Source: Nitrospina sp.
GTDB taxonomy: Bacteria > Nitrospinota > Nitrospinia > Nitrospinales > VA-1
Assembly: GCA_003545625.1 (NCBI GenBank)
Contig: DODH01000087.1
Coordinates: 1,611 to 18,789 of the forward strand
Length of the DNA stretch: 17,179 nucleotides
Direction: 5' to 3'
Of the stretch, positions 9,154-15,089 are shown piece after piece; within the stretch, counting starts at the first letter, position 1, and each line of letters begins with the position of its first letter. The translations under genes were made by a program, and so were the position numbers. The notes below the pieces were generated by a model that was not told the origin of the DNA, did no database searches, and saw nothing but the letters and a program-made list of their open reading frames with translations.

Positions 9154-9246
9154 AACGACCCCGCTGCAAGAGGGCTGAGTATCCTATATAAAGTATTATT
9201 TTAAAAGACCTGCCAGCCACGGGAAACAAAACCCACTGGTGGGATT
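9154..9246 (+). repeat. Dispersed repeat family 2, copy 1 (upstream of bioB)
   Basis: About 93 bp, alignable over its whole length with 14718-14810. Shared landmarks, in order: AACG, CCGCYGCAAG, GTATCC, TTAAAAG, GGGAAAYAAAACCCACTGG and TGGGATT. CCCAC-TG-GTGGG at 9232-9243 can form a short hairpin, and CCAGCCACGGG with CCCACTGGTGG can form a longer imperfect one. It ends 26 bases before the bioB ATG, so it would lie in the bioB leader if transcription starts upstream. It is unrelated in sequence to family 1. Confidence 0.7.
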
Positions 9247-9272
9247 TTAACCCTTGGAGAACTAAAAATTCA

Positions 9273-10265
9273 ATGCGAACTGAATTGATAGATAATATGG
9301 TCGATACCGCCTTAAAAGGCGAGTCGATATCCTATGAACAGGCTTTGCAACTGGAATCCCTGACCCGTGAAGAACTGGACTATCTCTTTATCGGGACCGA
9401 CCGCATCCGTGACCGGTTTAAAGGAAAGAACGTTAAAATCTGCTCCATCGTCAACGCAAAATCCGGTCGGTGTCAGGAGGACTGCTCCTTCTGCTCCCAA
9501 TCCAGCTCGTTTAAGACCGATTCGCCGGAATATGAGTTGATGGATGTGGAAGAAATTGTTGCCGCCGCAAAAGAGGCAGAAGCTTTTGGAGCCAACGAAT
9601 TCTCTATCGTTGCCTCCGGAACTTCTCTCGATGACCGGAAGGAACTGGACAGGGTGATTGAGGCCGTCAAGCGTATCAAAGCTGAAACCCAGCTTGAAAC
9701 CTGTTGCTCCCTGGGCCTGATGCCATTGGAACATTTAAAGGAATTGAAAGAAGCCGGGCTGGATCGGTGCCACCATAATCTGGAAACCGCAAAAAGCCAT
9801 TTTGATAAGATCGTTTCCACTCATACCTATGAGGATGAAGTGAATGCCGTGCAAAATGCCAAGAATGCAGGATTACAGGTCTGCGTAGGCGGAATCTTCG
9901 GGATGGGAGAATCGTTCGCCCAAAGGGCCGAACTGGCTTTTTCCATTCGCGATTTGGGCACGCAATCGTTTCCCATCAATTTTCTCAAGCCGGTTGAAGG
10001 AACCGGGCTGGAGCATCTGGAACCCATGCCACATTACGAAGCCCTTAGAACCATCGCCCTTTTGCGCCTGGTTTTACCGGATATCGACCTGTTCGTCTGT
10101 GGAGGACGGGAAGAGGTGTTGGCCGACCAGCAGGAGCAACTCTTTTCTGCCGGTGCCAACGGAATTCTGGGGGGCAACTATCTTACAACCAAGGGTCAGG
10201 ACCCGAAAAGAGATATAGAAATGATTGAAAACTTGGGACTAAATCCAGTTTACACCTCTATATAA
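9273..10265 (+). CDS. bioB: Biotin synthase
   Basis: Radical SAM enzyme that inserts sulfur into dethiobiotin, the last step of biotin synthesis. 330 residues. The SAM [4Fe-4S] cluster motif CxxxCxxC is at 67-74 (CQEDCSFCSQSS). Further family motifs: ASGTSLDDRKELD, LETCCSLGLM, HHNLETAKSHFDKI, STHTYEDEV, CVGGIFGMGES (Cys204), PINFLKPVEGT, CGGREEV (Arg279) and GANGILGGNYLTT. Aligned by eye to E. coli BioB, three of four second-cluster ligands are kept (Cys144 for Cys128, Cys204 for Cys188, Arg279 for Arg260), but the site of Cys97 is Ser111 (EFSIVASG). ATG at 9273 with GGAG about 14 bases upstream. No other biotin genes are in the window. Repeat family 2 lies directly upstream, and a strong terminator follows. 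Confidence 0.96.
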   Translation: MRTELIDNMVDTALKGESISYEQALQLESLTREELDYLFIGTDRIRDRFKGKNVKICSIVNAKSGRCQEDCSFCSQSSSFKTDSPEYELMDVEEIVAAAKEAEAFGANEFSIVASGTSLDDRKELDRVIEAVKRIKAETQLETCCSLGLMPLEHLKELKEAGLDRCHHNLETAKSHFDKIVSTHTYEDEVNAVQNAKNAGLQVCVGGIFGMGESFAQRAELAFSIRDLGTQSFPINFLKPVEGTGLEHLEPMPHYEALRTIALLRLVLPDIDLFVCGGREEVLADQQEQLFSAGANGILGGNYLTTKGQDPKRDIEMIENLGLNPVYTSI

Positions 10266-10280
10266 TTACTGCAATACAAA

Positions 10281-10310
10281 AACCCCTTTTCCCACACGGG
10301 AAAAGGGGTT
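10281..10310. terminator. Bidirectional intrinsic terminator between bioB and trxA
   Basis: Perfect 13-bp stem (AACCCCTTTTCCC at 10281-10293 paired with GGGAAAAGGGGTT at 10298-10310) around the loop ACAC. T-rich sequence follows on the plus strand and a run of five A precedes it, giving a T-run on the minus strand. It sits between the convergent ends of bioB (stop at 10265) and trxA (stop at 10351), so it can end both transcripts. Confidence 0.9.
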
Positions 10311-10350
10311 TAGTTATTTGTTTTCAAGCCTATACAGAAAACCGAGCGAT

Positions 10351-10683
10351 TTACGCTAACAGGTTTTCCTCGATGACCTTTTTAATCTCCGCTTTCGATT
10401 TTACCCCCACAACCTGCTGAACCACCTGCCCTCCCTTAATGAAAAGGAGCGTGGGGATACCACGGATGCCATAAGTGGTCGCAGTATTGGGATTATCGTC
10501 CACATTTAATTTCCCAACCAGGATTTGATCTTCAAAGTCCCCGGCAAGCTCTTCAACGGTGGGTGAAAGCATTTTGCACGGCTGGCACCATTCAGCCCAG
10601 AAATCCAGCATAACCGGCTTGTCAGACTTTAGAACCGTTTGCTCAAATTCCGCATCGGAAATCGTGATGACCTTGGCTGACAT
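10351..10683 (-). CDS. trxA: Thioredoxin with WCQPC active site
   Basis: 110 residues, the usual length for thioredoxin, a cytoplasmic disulfide reductase fed by thioredoxin reductase. Single thioredoxin fold: VMLDFWAEWCQPCKMLSP (24-41) holds the redox pair Cys33/Cys36, buried Asp27 matches E. coli Asp26, and the cis-proline is Pro77 in RGIPTLLFIKGG. The central residues are Gln-Pro instead of the normal Gly-Pro. The ATG at 10683 is chosen because AGGAG lies six bases upstream; a TTG two codons earlier overlaps that ribosome site. The gene stands alone, ended by the shared terminator and divergent from the cyclotransferase-like gene. Confidence 0.96.
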   Translation of the reverse strand: MSAKVITISDAEFEQTVLKSDKPVMLDFWAEWCQPCKMLSPTVEELAGDFEDQILVGKLNVDDNPNTATTYGIRGIPTLLFIKGGQVVQQVVGVKSKAEIKKVIEENLLA

Positions 10684-10689
10684 ATACAA

Positions 10690-10694
10690 CTCCT
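10690..10694 (-). promoter_or_regulatory. Ribosome binding site of trxA
   Basis: AGGAG on the minus strand, six bases from the ATG at 10683. It decides the start in favour of MSAKVITI over the TTG at 10689, which lies too close to it. Confidence 0.8.
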
Positions 10695-10738
10695 TTAATT
10701 AAAAAGAAATATCCCTCTTGAATCGGATTCTTTAGAAA

Positions 10739-10766
10739 ATTTTAAAACATTTTAATTCATTTGCAA
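10739..10766 (-). promoter_or_regulatory. Possible sigma-70-type promoter of trxA
   Basis: Minus-strand TTGCAA (10761-10766) and TAAAAT (10739-10744) are separated by 16 bases, about 55 bases upstream of the trxA ATG, in a very A/T-rich stretch. Both boxes match the consensus at four or five of six positions, but A/T-rich DNA gives such matches by chance. Confidence 0.3.
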
Positions 10767-10928
10767 AAATCGCCACTAACTGAAAACTTTCTTCCATCAA
10801 AATGAAAATGACGACCACATAGGAATGAATTTTTTGATACTATCATACTCCCCTATACCCGGCAAGTTCTTTGCCAGGTACTTTTGGGGAAAAATCAAAT
10901 AAAGCCCCTAGGTTAAATGACTTGGAAC

Positions 10929-10933
10929 AGGAG
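10929..10933 (+). promoter_or_regulatory. Ribosome binding site of the cyclotransferase-fold gene
   Basis: AGGAG eight bases before the ATG at 10942; it fixes that start. Confidence 0.75.
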
Positions 10934-10941
10934 ATTTAATA

Positions 10942-11415
10942 ATGGCTGATGTCGTTAATTTTTTCGCGTATGGAGAATTGATCAATGAAGATTATTTTAA
11001 AGAGAAGGGTCTGGAATATATATCCAAATCTTCGGTGACTCTCTCGGCCTGGCGACGGGTTTTCAACAAAATTCCCATCGATAACGGGGGAGTGGAAGGA
11101 CTGGGGCTGGTGAACATCGAGCCAACTCCAGACAATGCCGGAATGATGCATGGAGAACTTTATGTAATGGATGAAAAGTTTGTTCCTAAACTGGATGAAA
11201 TATTTGGCCACCCCGACGAATACCAACGTAAAGTCATGCGCTTCAACCGCCATGATTTCATCTTGATAAATGGGCTGACTTATATCGCCCGGCCCGATAA
11301 AATCGCGACGGGACTCAAACCCAGCAAAGCCACTATGAAAATCTTCAGGAAAGCAAAAAAGTTTTTTCCCATGCTTTATTTCTCCCGGCTGATGAACACC
11401 CCCACCTGCGACTAA
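10942..11415 (+). CDS. Gamma-glutamylcyclotransferase-fold (AIG2/GGCT-like) protein
   Basis: 157 residues. The N-terminal FFAYGELI (7-14) matches the family's substrate loop (YG-T/S-L), and GLGLVNIEPTPDNAGMMHGE (53-72) followed by LYVMDEKFVPKLDEIFG (73-89) matches the usual V-x-G-x-L-Y and LDxxEG region. Enzymes of this fold release 5-oxoproline from gamma-glutamyl peptides or amines. The catalytic Glu normally found in LDxxEG is Phe88 here, although Glu86 is close. The C-terminal 35 residues are basic and lack family similarity. ATG at 10942 with AGGAG. The stop lies in a 13-bp perfect palindrome, eight bases before the dimethylargininase gene, so the two are an operon and may share a substrate pathway. 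Confidence 0.82.
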   Translation: MADVVNFFAYGELINEDYFKEKGLEYISKSSVTLSAWRRVFNKIPIDNGGVEGLGLVNIEPTPDNAGMMHGELYVMDEKFVPKLDEIFGHPDEYQRKVMRFNRHDFILINGLTYIARPDKIATGLKPSKATMKIFRKAKKFFPMLYFSRLMNTPTCD

Positions 11416-11423
11416 GTCGCCTC

Positions 11424-12215
11424 ATGCATGCATTCACAGCGCTGGTGAGAAAACCCGGACTAAAATTTTCTCAGGCTTTATCGGAACATCCACAAAAAAA
11501 TAATATCGACCTGGCTCGCGCTCTGCGGCAACACGAATGTTATGTCGAAGCCCTGCAAGAGGTTGGGGGCAAGGTGGAGCACCTGCCTGCCCAGGACCAT
11601 TTGCCCGATGCCACGTTTGTGGAAGATACGGCTGTCATTCTGCAAGATAAAATCCTGCTTTGCCCGATGAAAGCACCCTCGCGACAAGAGGAAGCCCAAT
11701 CCATTGCCAGCGTGCTGAAAATGCACCGGGATTGCGTGACCCTGGACTCCCCCACAACGCTTGATGGCGGGGACGTGATGAACACTCCCGACACGATTTT
11801 TGTTGGTCTTTCGAAACGCACCAATTTGCAGGCCATGGTAGCGCTCTCCAAACTCACATCTAAAAAAGTAGTTCCGGTTGCCGTGATTAAAGGATTGCAT
11901 CTCAAAAGCGCCGCAACCTATCTTGGCAACAATCTAATAATATTAGATCCCTCCCGGGTGGATTCTTCACACCTGAAGCAATTTGACTGGATTGAAGTAA
12001 ACGAAAACGAATCTTATGCAGCCAATTGCCTGGCCTTGGGAAACAGTGTTCTGATACCCACCGGATTCCCAAATGTCCGCGAACAAATTCGTGCGCATGG
12101 ATTAGAGACCCTCGAACTGGAAATGAGCGAATTCGAAAAAGCCGATGGCGCAGTGACCTGCTTAAGTTTGATCATTCCGCAGCGAGCCGCCGCTGGCAGG
12201 GAGAGCTTTACGTAA
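11424..12215 (+). CDS. Dimethylarginine dimethylaminohydrolase (DDAH) family amidinohydrolase
   Basis: 263 residues, cytoplasmic, pentein (guanidine-modifying) fold. Family members hydrolyse N-methylated arginines or related guanidines to citrulline-type products through a covalent thiouronium. The whole catalytic set is visible: FVEDTAV (65-71), LDGGDV (113-118), GLSKRTN (128-134), catalytic His159 in GLHLKSA and nucleophile Cys246 in GAVTCLSL. The family normally stops shortly after CLSL; here a tail of about 12 residues (PQRAAAGRESFT) is encoded by the start of repeat copy E. ATG at 11424, eight bases after the cyclotransferase-fold gene; no separate ribosome site, so translational coupling is likely. 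Whether the substrate is dimethylarginine, arginine or another guanidine cannot be decided. Confidence 0.9.
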   Translation: MHAFTALVRKPGLKFSQALSEHPQKNNIDLARALRQHECYVEALQEVGGKVEHLPAQDHLPDATFVEDTAVILQDKILLCPMKAPSRQEEAQSIASVLKMHRDCVTLDSPTTLDGGDVMNTPDTIFVGLSKRTNLQAMVALSKLTSKKVVPVAVIKGLHLKSAATYLGNNLIILDPSRVDSSHLKQFDWIEVNENESYAANCLALGNSVLIPTGFPNVREQIRAHGLETLELEMSEFEKADGAVTCLSLIIPQRAAAGRESFT

Positions 12216-12452
12216 GTCATCATTGTAGCCGTGATATTCGACCATAGCTCTTACCCTTGCAGGGCATGAAGGTTAATGAAGAATATAACGCAGGGGAAGA
12301 TCATTAAAGTGTTGCGCCTGAGGACTCTGTAAGCTTTATGGGCAATGCAGTGCTGGCCCCACGCCTAGTGGCTGCTAACCGCAGGGGTAACTAGCAAGAG
12401 CTCGTCAAGCCGAGACAACTTTATGCTAGCCAAATAAAGCCATTGCTATCAG
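12180..12452 (+). repeat. Dispersed repeat family 1, copy E (composite, longest)
   Basis: Spans the end of the DDAH-family gene and nearly all of the gap to the Lon-domain gene. It begins with AGCGAGCCGCCGCTGGCA, a version of the family palindrome, inside the CDS. The middle part has GGGCATGAAGGTTAATGAAG followed by AATATAACG, shared with the minus strand of copy B, and CCACGCCTAGTGGC, a palindrome also in B. The core AAGCCGAGACAACT at 12407-12420 is enclosed by CTAGCA (12391-12396) and TGCTAG (12424-12429). It may be two or three nested or fused copies. Confidence 0.7.
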
Positions 12453-12469
12453 CCTCCCTCGTGAGAGGG

Positions 12470-13147
12470 TTAGTTCCAGCGGGCGGAGTCGGGAGTGATA
12501 TTACGGATTTTGGAGAGGCGGACGAGGTCGATTTTCATTTTCAGGAAGTCGTGAAGAAATTCCGCGCGGCGGAGCACATCCTGCTCTTCAAGAAAAGTTT
12601 GTTTTTGTTCAAGAGAAAGATCCAGCCTATATGCAAACCGGTCCACAAACTGGCTGAGTAAATTGCCCAGGTTCCAGTCCGGTTCCTCTTTCAACGAATT
12701 ATTCTTAGGGATCAGACTGGTGAACTCCCTGTACCTCTCAATCAAACCGTCACGGGTGACATTGGGTTTTTCACCAATTTCCTGTTCATTCTGTTCTTCG
12801 AGCAGGTCAATTTCCGCACAACGGTAGAGTTTTCCATCCACTTCCCTTAAGATGCGAAACCGGCGGAGCCCAACCAGGGTAAAATTATATTTTCCGTCAG
12901 GGTGGCGGATTTCTTTCTCAATGCTTCCCACACAACCCATGGGAAATATTTCGGGCCGGTTAAAATAGGCCGCTTCCCAATCTGGCTTCAGCAGAACCAT
13001 ACCAATTTTGCGCTCACCTTCCAGGGCATCGGCGGTCATCTGCCGGTACCGGGGCTCAAAAATATGCAGAGGTAAAGGCGTACCGGGATAAAATACCGTT
13101 GAGGGCAAGGGGAACAGGGGAATGACCTGTTTTGAATCTTTTTCCAT
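12470..13147 (-). CDS. Lon N-terminal substrate-binding domain protein (LonN, COG2802 type)
   Basis: 225 residues consisting of a stand-alone LON substrate-binding domain, without the AAA+ or protease parts of Lon. The N terminus IPLFPLPSTVFYPGTPLPLH is diagnostic, followed by IFEPRYRQM, ERKIGMVLL, PMGCVGSIEKEIRHPDGKYN and LVGLRRFRI, then a helical C-terminal half rich in Glu and Lys. Such proteins are common and their role is not defined; binding of unfolded protein or a regulatory partner is inferred from Lon. ATG at 13147 with GAGGAG four bases before it. Transcribed alone on the minus strand, converging with the DDAH-family gene and diverging from the ATP-grasp-like gene, and bracketed by repeat copies E and F. 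Confidence 0.92.
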   Translation of the reverse strand: MEKDSKQVIPLFPLPSTVFYPGTPLPLHIFEPRYRQMTADALEGERKIGMVLLKPDWEAAYFNRPEIFPMGCVGSIEKEIRHPDGKYNFTLVGLRRFRILREVDGKLYRCAEIDLLEEQNEQEIGEKPNVTRDGLIERYREFTSLIPKNNSLKEEPDWNLGNLLSQFVDRFAYRLDLSLEQKQTFLEEQDVLRRAEFLHDFLKMKIDLVRLSKIRNITPDSARWN

Positions 13148-13204
13148 ACGCTCCTCATCTAAGTGATTGCATTACAACGTGAACATTGTAACATCTAATT
13201 TGGT

Positions 13205-13287
13205 AACCGGCGAGCCGCCGGTGGCAATGTGCCGTAGCTTTGTTTAGCAAGCAAAGAGTTATCTCGGCTTAATGAGGCGTTGCCAAT
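13205..13287 (-). repeat. Dispersed repeat family 1, copy F
   Basis: In the divergent gap between the Lon-domain gene and the ATP-grasp-like gene. The palindrome ACCGGC-GAGCC-GCCGGT is at 13206-13222. Minus strand reads TTAAGCCGAGATAACTCTTT followed by a tail ending GGCACATTGCCACCGG, almost identical to copy C. The outer arms TTAGCAA and TTGCCAA are partly complementary. Confidence 0.75.
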
Positions 13288-13323
13288 TCTCTATAAGATT
13301 AGTTTTTTTATGTATGAAAACCC

Positions 13324-14718
13324 ATGATTGCCCAACCCGAAAATATTTGCACTGAAATCCAGACCTCGCTGACCCGTTCCGGTTTGTTTGCGGATGCGGA
13401 AGATTCTGGAAACAGCTGGCGGATTTCGCCGGAACCATTTTTTCTCTCATCAGAAGATGTAGAGTTTTTTCATCAGCTTGGTCCTCATCTTCTAAAGTTC
13501 TACACCGCCTGGAACAAACTTTACCTGGAAAGTGTGAAAGGGCTTTGCCCGAAATGGTTCGCACAATATCTGGATGCGGGGAAACCCCCGGAATTGGTCG
13601 AGTTTGGCAGAATGAAGCGGTTTCGCCAAACCTTGCCGTCACTGCTTCGACCCGATGTGATTGTCACGGAGAATGGATTTGCTGTGACGGAACTCGACTC
13701 GGTTCCCGGAGGGTTTGGCCTGACGGCTGAACTCATGTCCCTTTATAAGGACCCCTCCTGGCAGATTGTTGGTGATACCGAGGGCGGGATCCCGACCCTG
13801 TTTTACAAAATGGCCGAATCTCTCGCCAAAGAGAAAAACCCCTGTGTCGCCATTGTCGTTTCTGATGAGGCGCAAGACTATCGCAGCGAGATGGAATGGC
13901 TTGCAAGCCTGTTAAATAAAAAGGGGGTCTACACAGTTCACCCCAGAGAGGTTCAGTTCCGTGAGGAGGGCTTGTTCATCCTGGATGCGGGGCAATGGCT
14001 TCGGGTCGATGTCCTGTACCGTTTTTTCGAGTTATTTGACCTCAAAAATATCCCAAAATCCGAGTTGATGATGTATGCGGCAAAAAAAGGCCAGGTCGTG
14101 ACCACCCCTCCCTACAAAACCTGTTTGGAAGAAAAGCTCAGTTTTGCATTATTCCACCACCCCTCCCTGAAACCGAATTGGGAAAAAACCTTGGGTTCTG
14201 AAACTTTTGACACCTTATCTCATCTAATTCCTGAAACCTGGATACTGGACTCCCGCTCAATGCCTCCTTATGGAGTGATCCCGGGATTGGAGTTGAAAGG
14301 CTCTCCGGTTCAGGATTGGCAAGAATTGATGGGTTTGACCCAAAAGGAACGGGAAATGGTGATCAAGCCTTCGGGTTTCTCACCAGAATCATGGGGAAGC
14401 CGTGGGGTTGTGGTAGGACACGATGTTTCCGGAGAGGTATGGCAGGAAACTCTGACGAAAGGATTACAGAGTTTCCCCGACCAAACTTCGATTTTACAGA
14501 AGTTTTACAAGGGAAAACGAGTACCGGTTTCCTATCTGGACCAAAACTCGGGCAAGATGGAAACGATGCAGAGCCGGGTGCGGCTGACACCTTATTATTT
14601 TGTGGTGGAAAACACCACCCATCTGGCGGGCATTCTGGCGACACTTTGTCCACAGGATAAAAAGAAAATTCACGGAATGACGGATGCTGTGATGATGCCC
14701 TGCGCCATAAAAAAATGA
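13324..14718 (+). CDS. Putative ATP-grasp-like ligase of unknown substrate
   Basis: 464 residues, not firmly recognised. Features suggest a preATP-grasp/ATP-grasp layout as in glutathionylspermidine-synthase-like or circularly permuted ATP-grasp proteins: RPDVIVTENGFA (109-120) and TELDSVPGGFG (122-132), recalling the E-x-N/D-x-x-P-G motif; VLYRFFELFDL (230-240); VIKPSGFSPESWGSRGV (346-362), which looks like an ATP-grasp nucleotide-binding Lys and glycine loop; LQKFYKGKRVPVSYLD (391-406); and RVRLTPYYFV (418-427). The C terminus holds Cys442 and Cys460. ATG at 13324 without a good ribosome site. The stop is followed by repeat family 2, then glutaredoxin and KamA genes on the same strand. A peptide- or amine-ligase role would fit but is inference; the CDS itself is certain. 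Confidence 0.82.
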   Translation: MIAQPENICTEIQTSLTRSGLFADAEDSGNSWRISPEPFFLSSEDVEFFHQLGPHLLKFYTAWNKLYLESVKGLCPKWFAQYLDAGKPPELVEFGRMKRFRQTLPSLLRPDVIVTENGFAVTELDSVPGGFGLTAELMSLYKDPSWQIVGDTEGGIPTLFYKMAESLAKEKNPCVAIVVSDEAQDYRSEMEWLASLLNKKGVYTVHPREVQFREEGLFILDAGQWLRVDVLYRFFELFDLKNIPKSELMMYAAKKGQVVTTPPYKTCLEEKLSFALFHHPSLKPNWEKTLGSETFDTLSHLIPETWILDSRSMPPYGVIPGLELKGSPVQDWQELMGLTQKEREMVIKPSGFSPESWGSRGVVVGHDVSGEVWQETLTKGLQSFPDQTSILQKFYKGKRVPVSYLDQNSGKMETMQSRVRLTPYYFVVENTTHLAGILATLCPQDKKKIHGMTDAVMMPCAIKK

Positions 14719-14810
14719 ACGGCTCCGCCGCAAGCGGACGGGGTATCCGGTAAAGATTTTTATTTAAAAGCCGTGGCAAGCCATGGGAAATAAAACCCAC
14801 TGGTGGGATT
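14718..14810 (+). repeat. Dispersed repeat family 2, copy 2 (upstream of the glutaredoxin gene)
   Basis: About 93 bp, beginning at the last base of the ATP-grasp-like gene's stop codon and ending 18 bases before the glutaredoxin ATG. It contains TCCGC-CGCAA-GCGGA (14724-14738), a short hairpin that is degraded in copy 1, then GGGGTATCCGG, TTAAAAG and GGGAAATAAAACCCACTGG. By-eye identity to copy 1 is about 85% over the right half and lower over the left half. Same orientation relative to the downstream gene as copy 1. Confidence 0.7.
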
Positions 14811-14828
14811 CAAGGTGATTTTTAAACG

Positions 14829-15065
14829 ATGAAGCTCTATAACTTAGATGGATGCGGTTACTGCTCAATGGTTAGAGATGTTCTGGCTCAAATGAGTCTG
14901 GAATATGAAAAAGTTGACGTGCCGTGGCCCCATCAACAACGCAAGGAAGTTTACGAAATATCGGGGCAAACTACCGTCCCGGTTTTGGTGGATGGAGATA
15001 CCATCCTAGACGATGAATATGAGATCATTGACTATCTGAGAAAGACCTATCCGGTTAATTCTTAA
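14829..15065 (+). CDS. Small glutaredoxin / GST N-terminal-like thiol redox protein
   Basis: 78 residues, one glutaredoxin fold. KLYNLDGCGYCSMVRDVL (2-19) gives the redox pair in CGYC (Cys9, Cys12), GQTTVPVLVDGD holds the cis-proline after TTV, and DDEYEIIDYLRKTY matches the glutathione-binding end of Grx and GST N-terminal domains. It would reduce disulfides or glutathionylated proteins. ATG at 14829, with AAGGTG about 12 bases upstream. It lies 24 bases before the KamA gene and behind the ATP-grasp-like gene, so it is probably co-transcribed with both. A redox partner role for the radical SAM enzyme is possible but unproven. Confidence 0.92.
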   Translation: MKLYNLDGCGYCSMVRDVLAQMSLEYEKVDVPWPHQQRKEVYEISGQTTVPVLVDGDTILDDEYEIIDYLRKTYPVNS

Positions 15066-15089
15066 ACTCCCATAAAGTAAGGAAAAAAC

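Noticed and set aside
10858..10915. Possible remnant of repeat family 1 upstream of the cyclotransferase-fold gene (TTCTTTGCCAGG and CAAATAAAGCC)
   Set aside because: Only two short matches with wrong spacing and no core GCCGAGA; could be a decayed copy but is within chance similarity.
1461..13287. Reading the family 1 repeats as a CRISPR array or as tRNA/rRNA remnants
   Set aside because: Copies are kilobases apart, in both orientations, without regular spacers, and do not show a cloverleaf or rRNA motifs.
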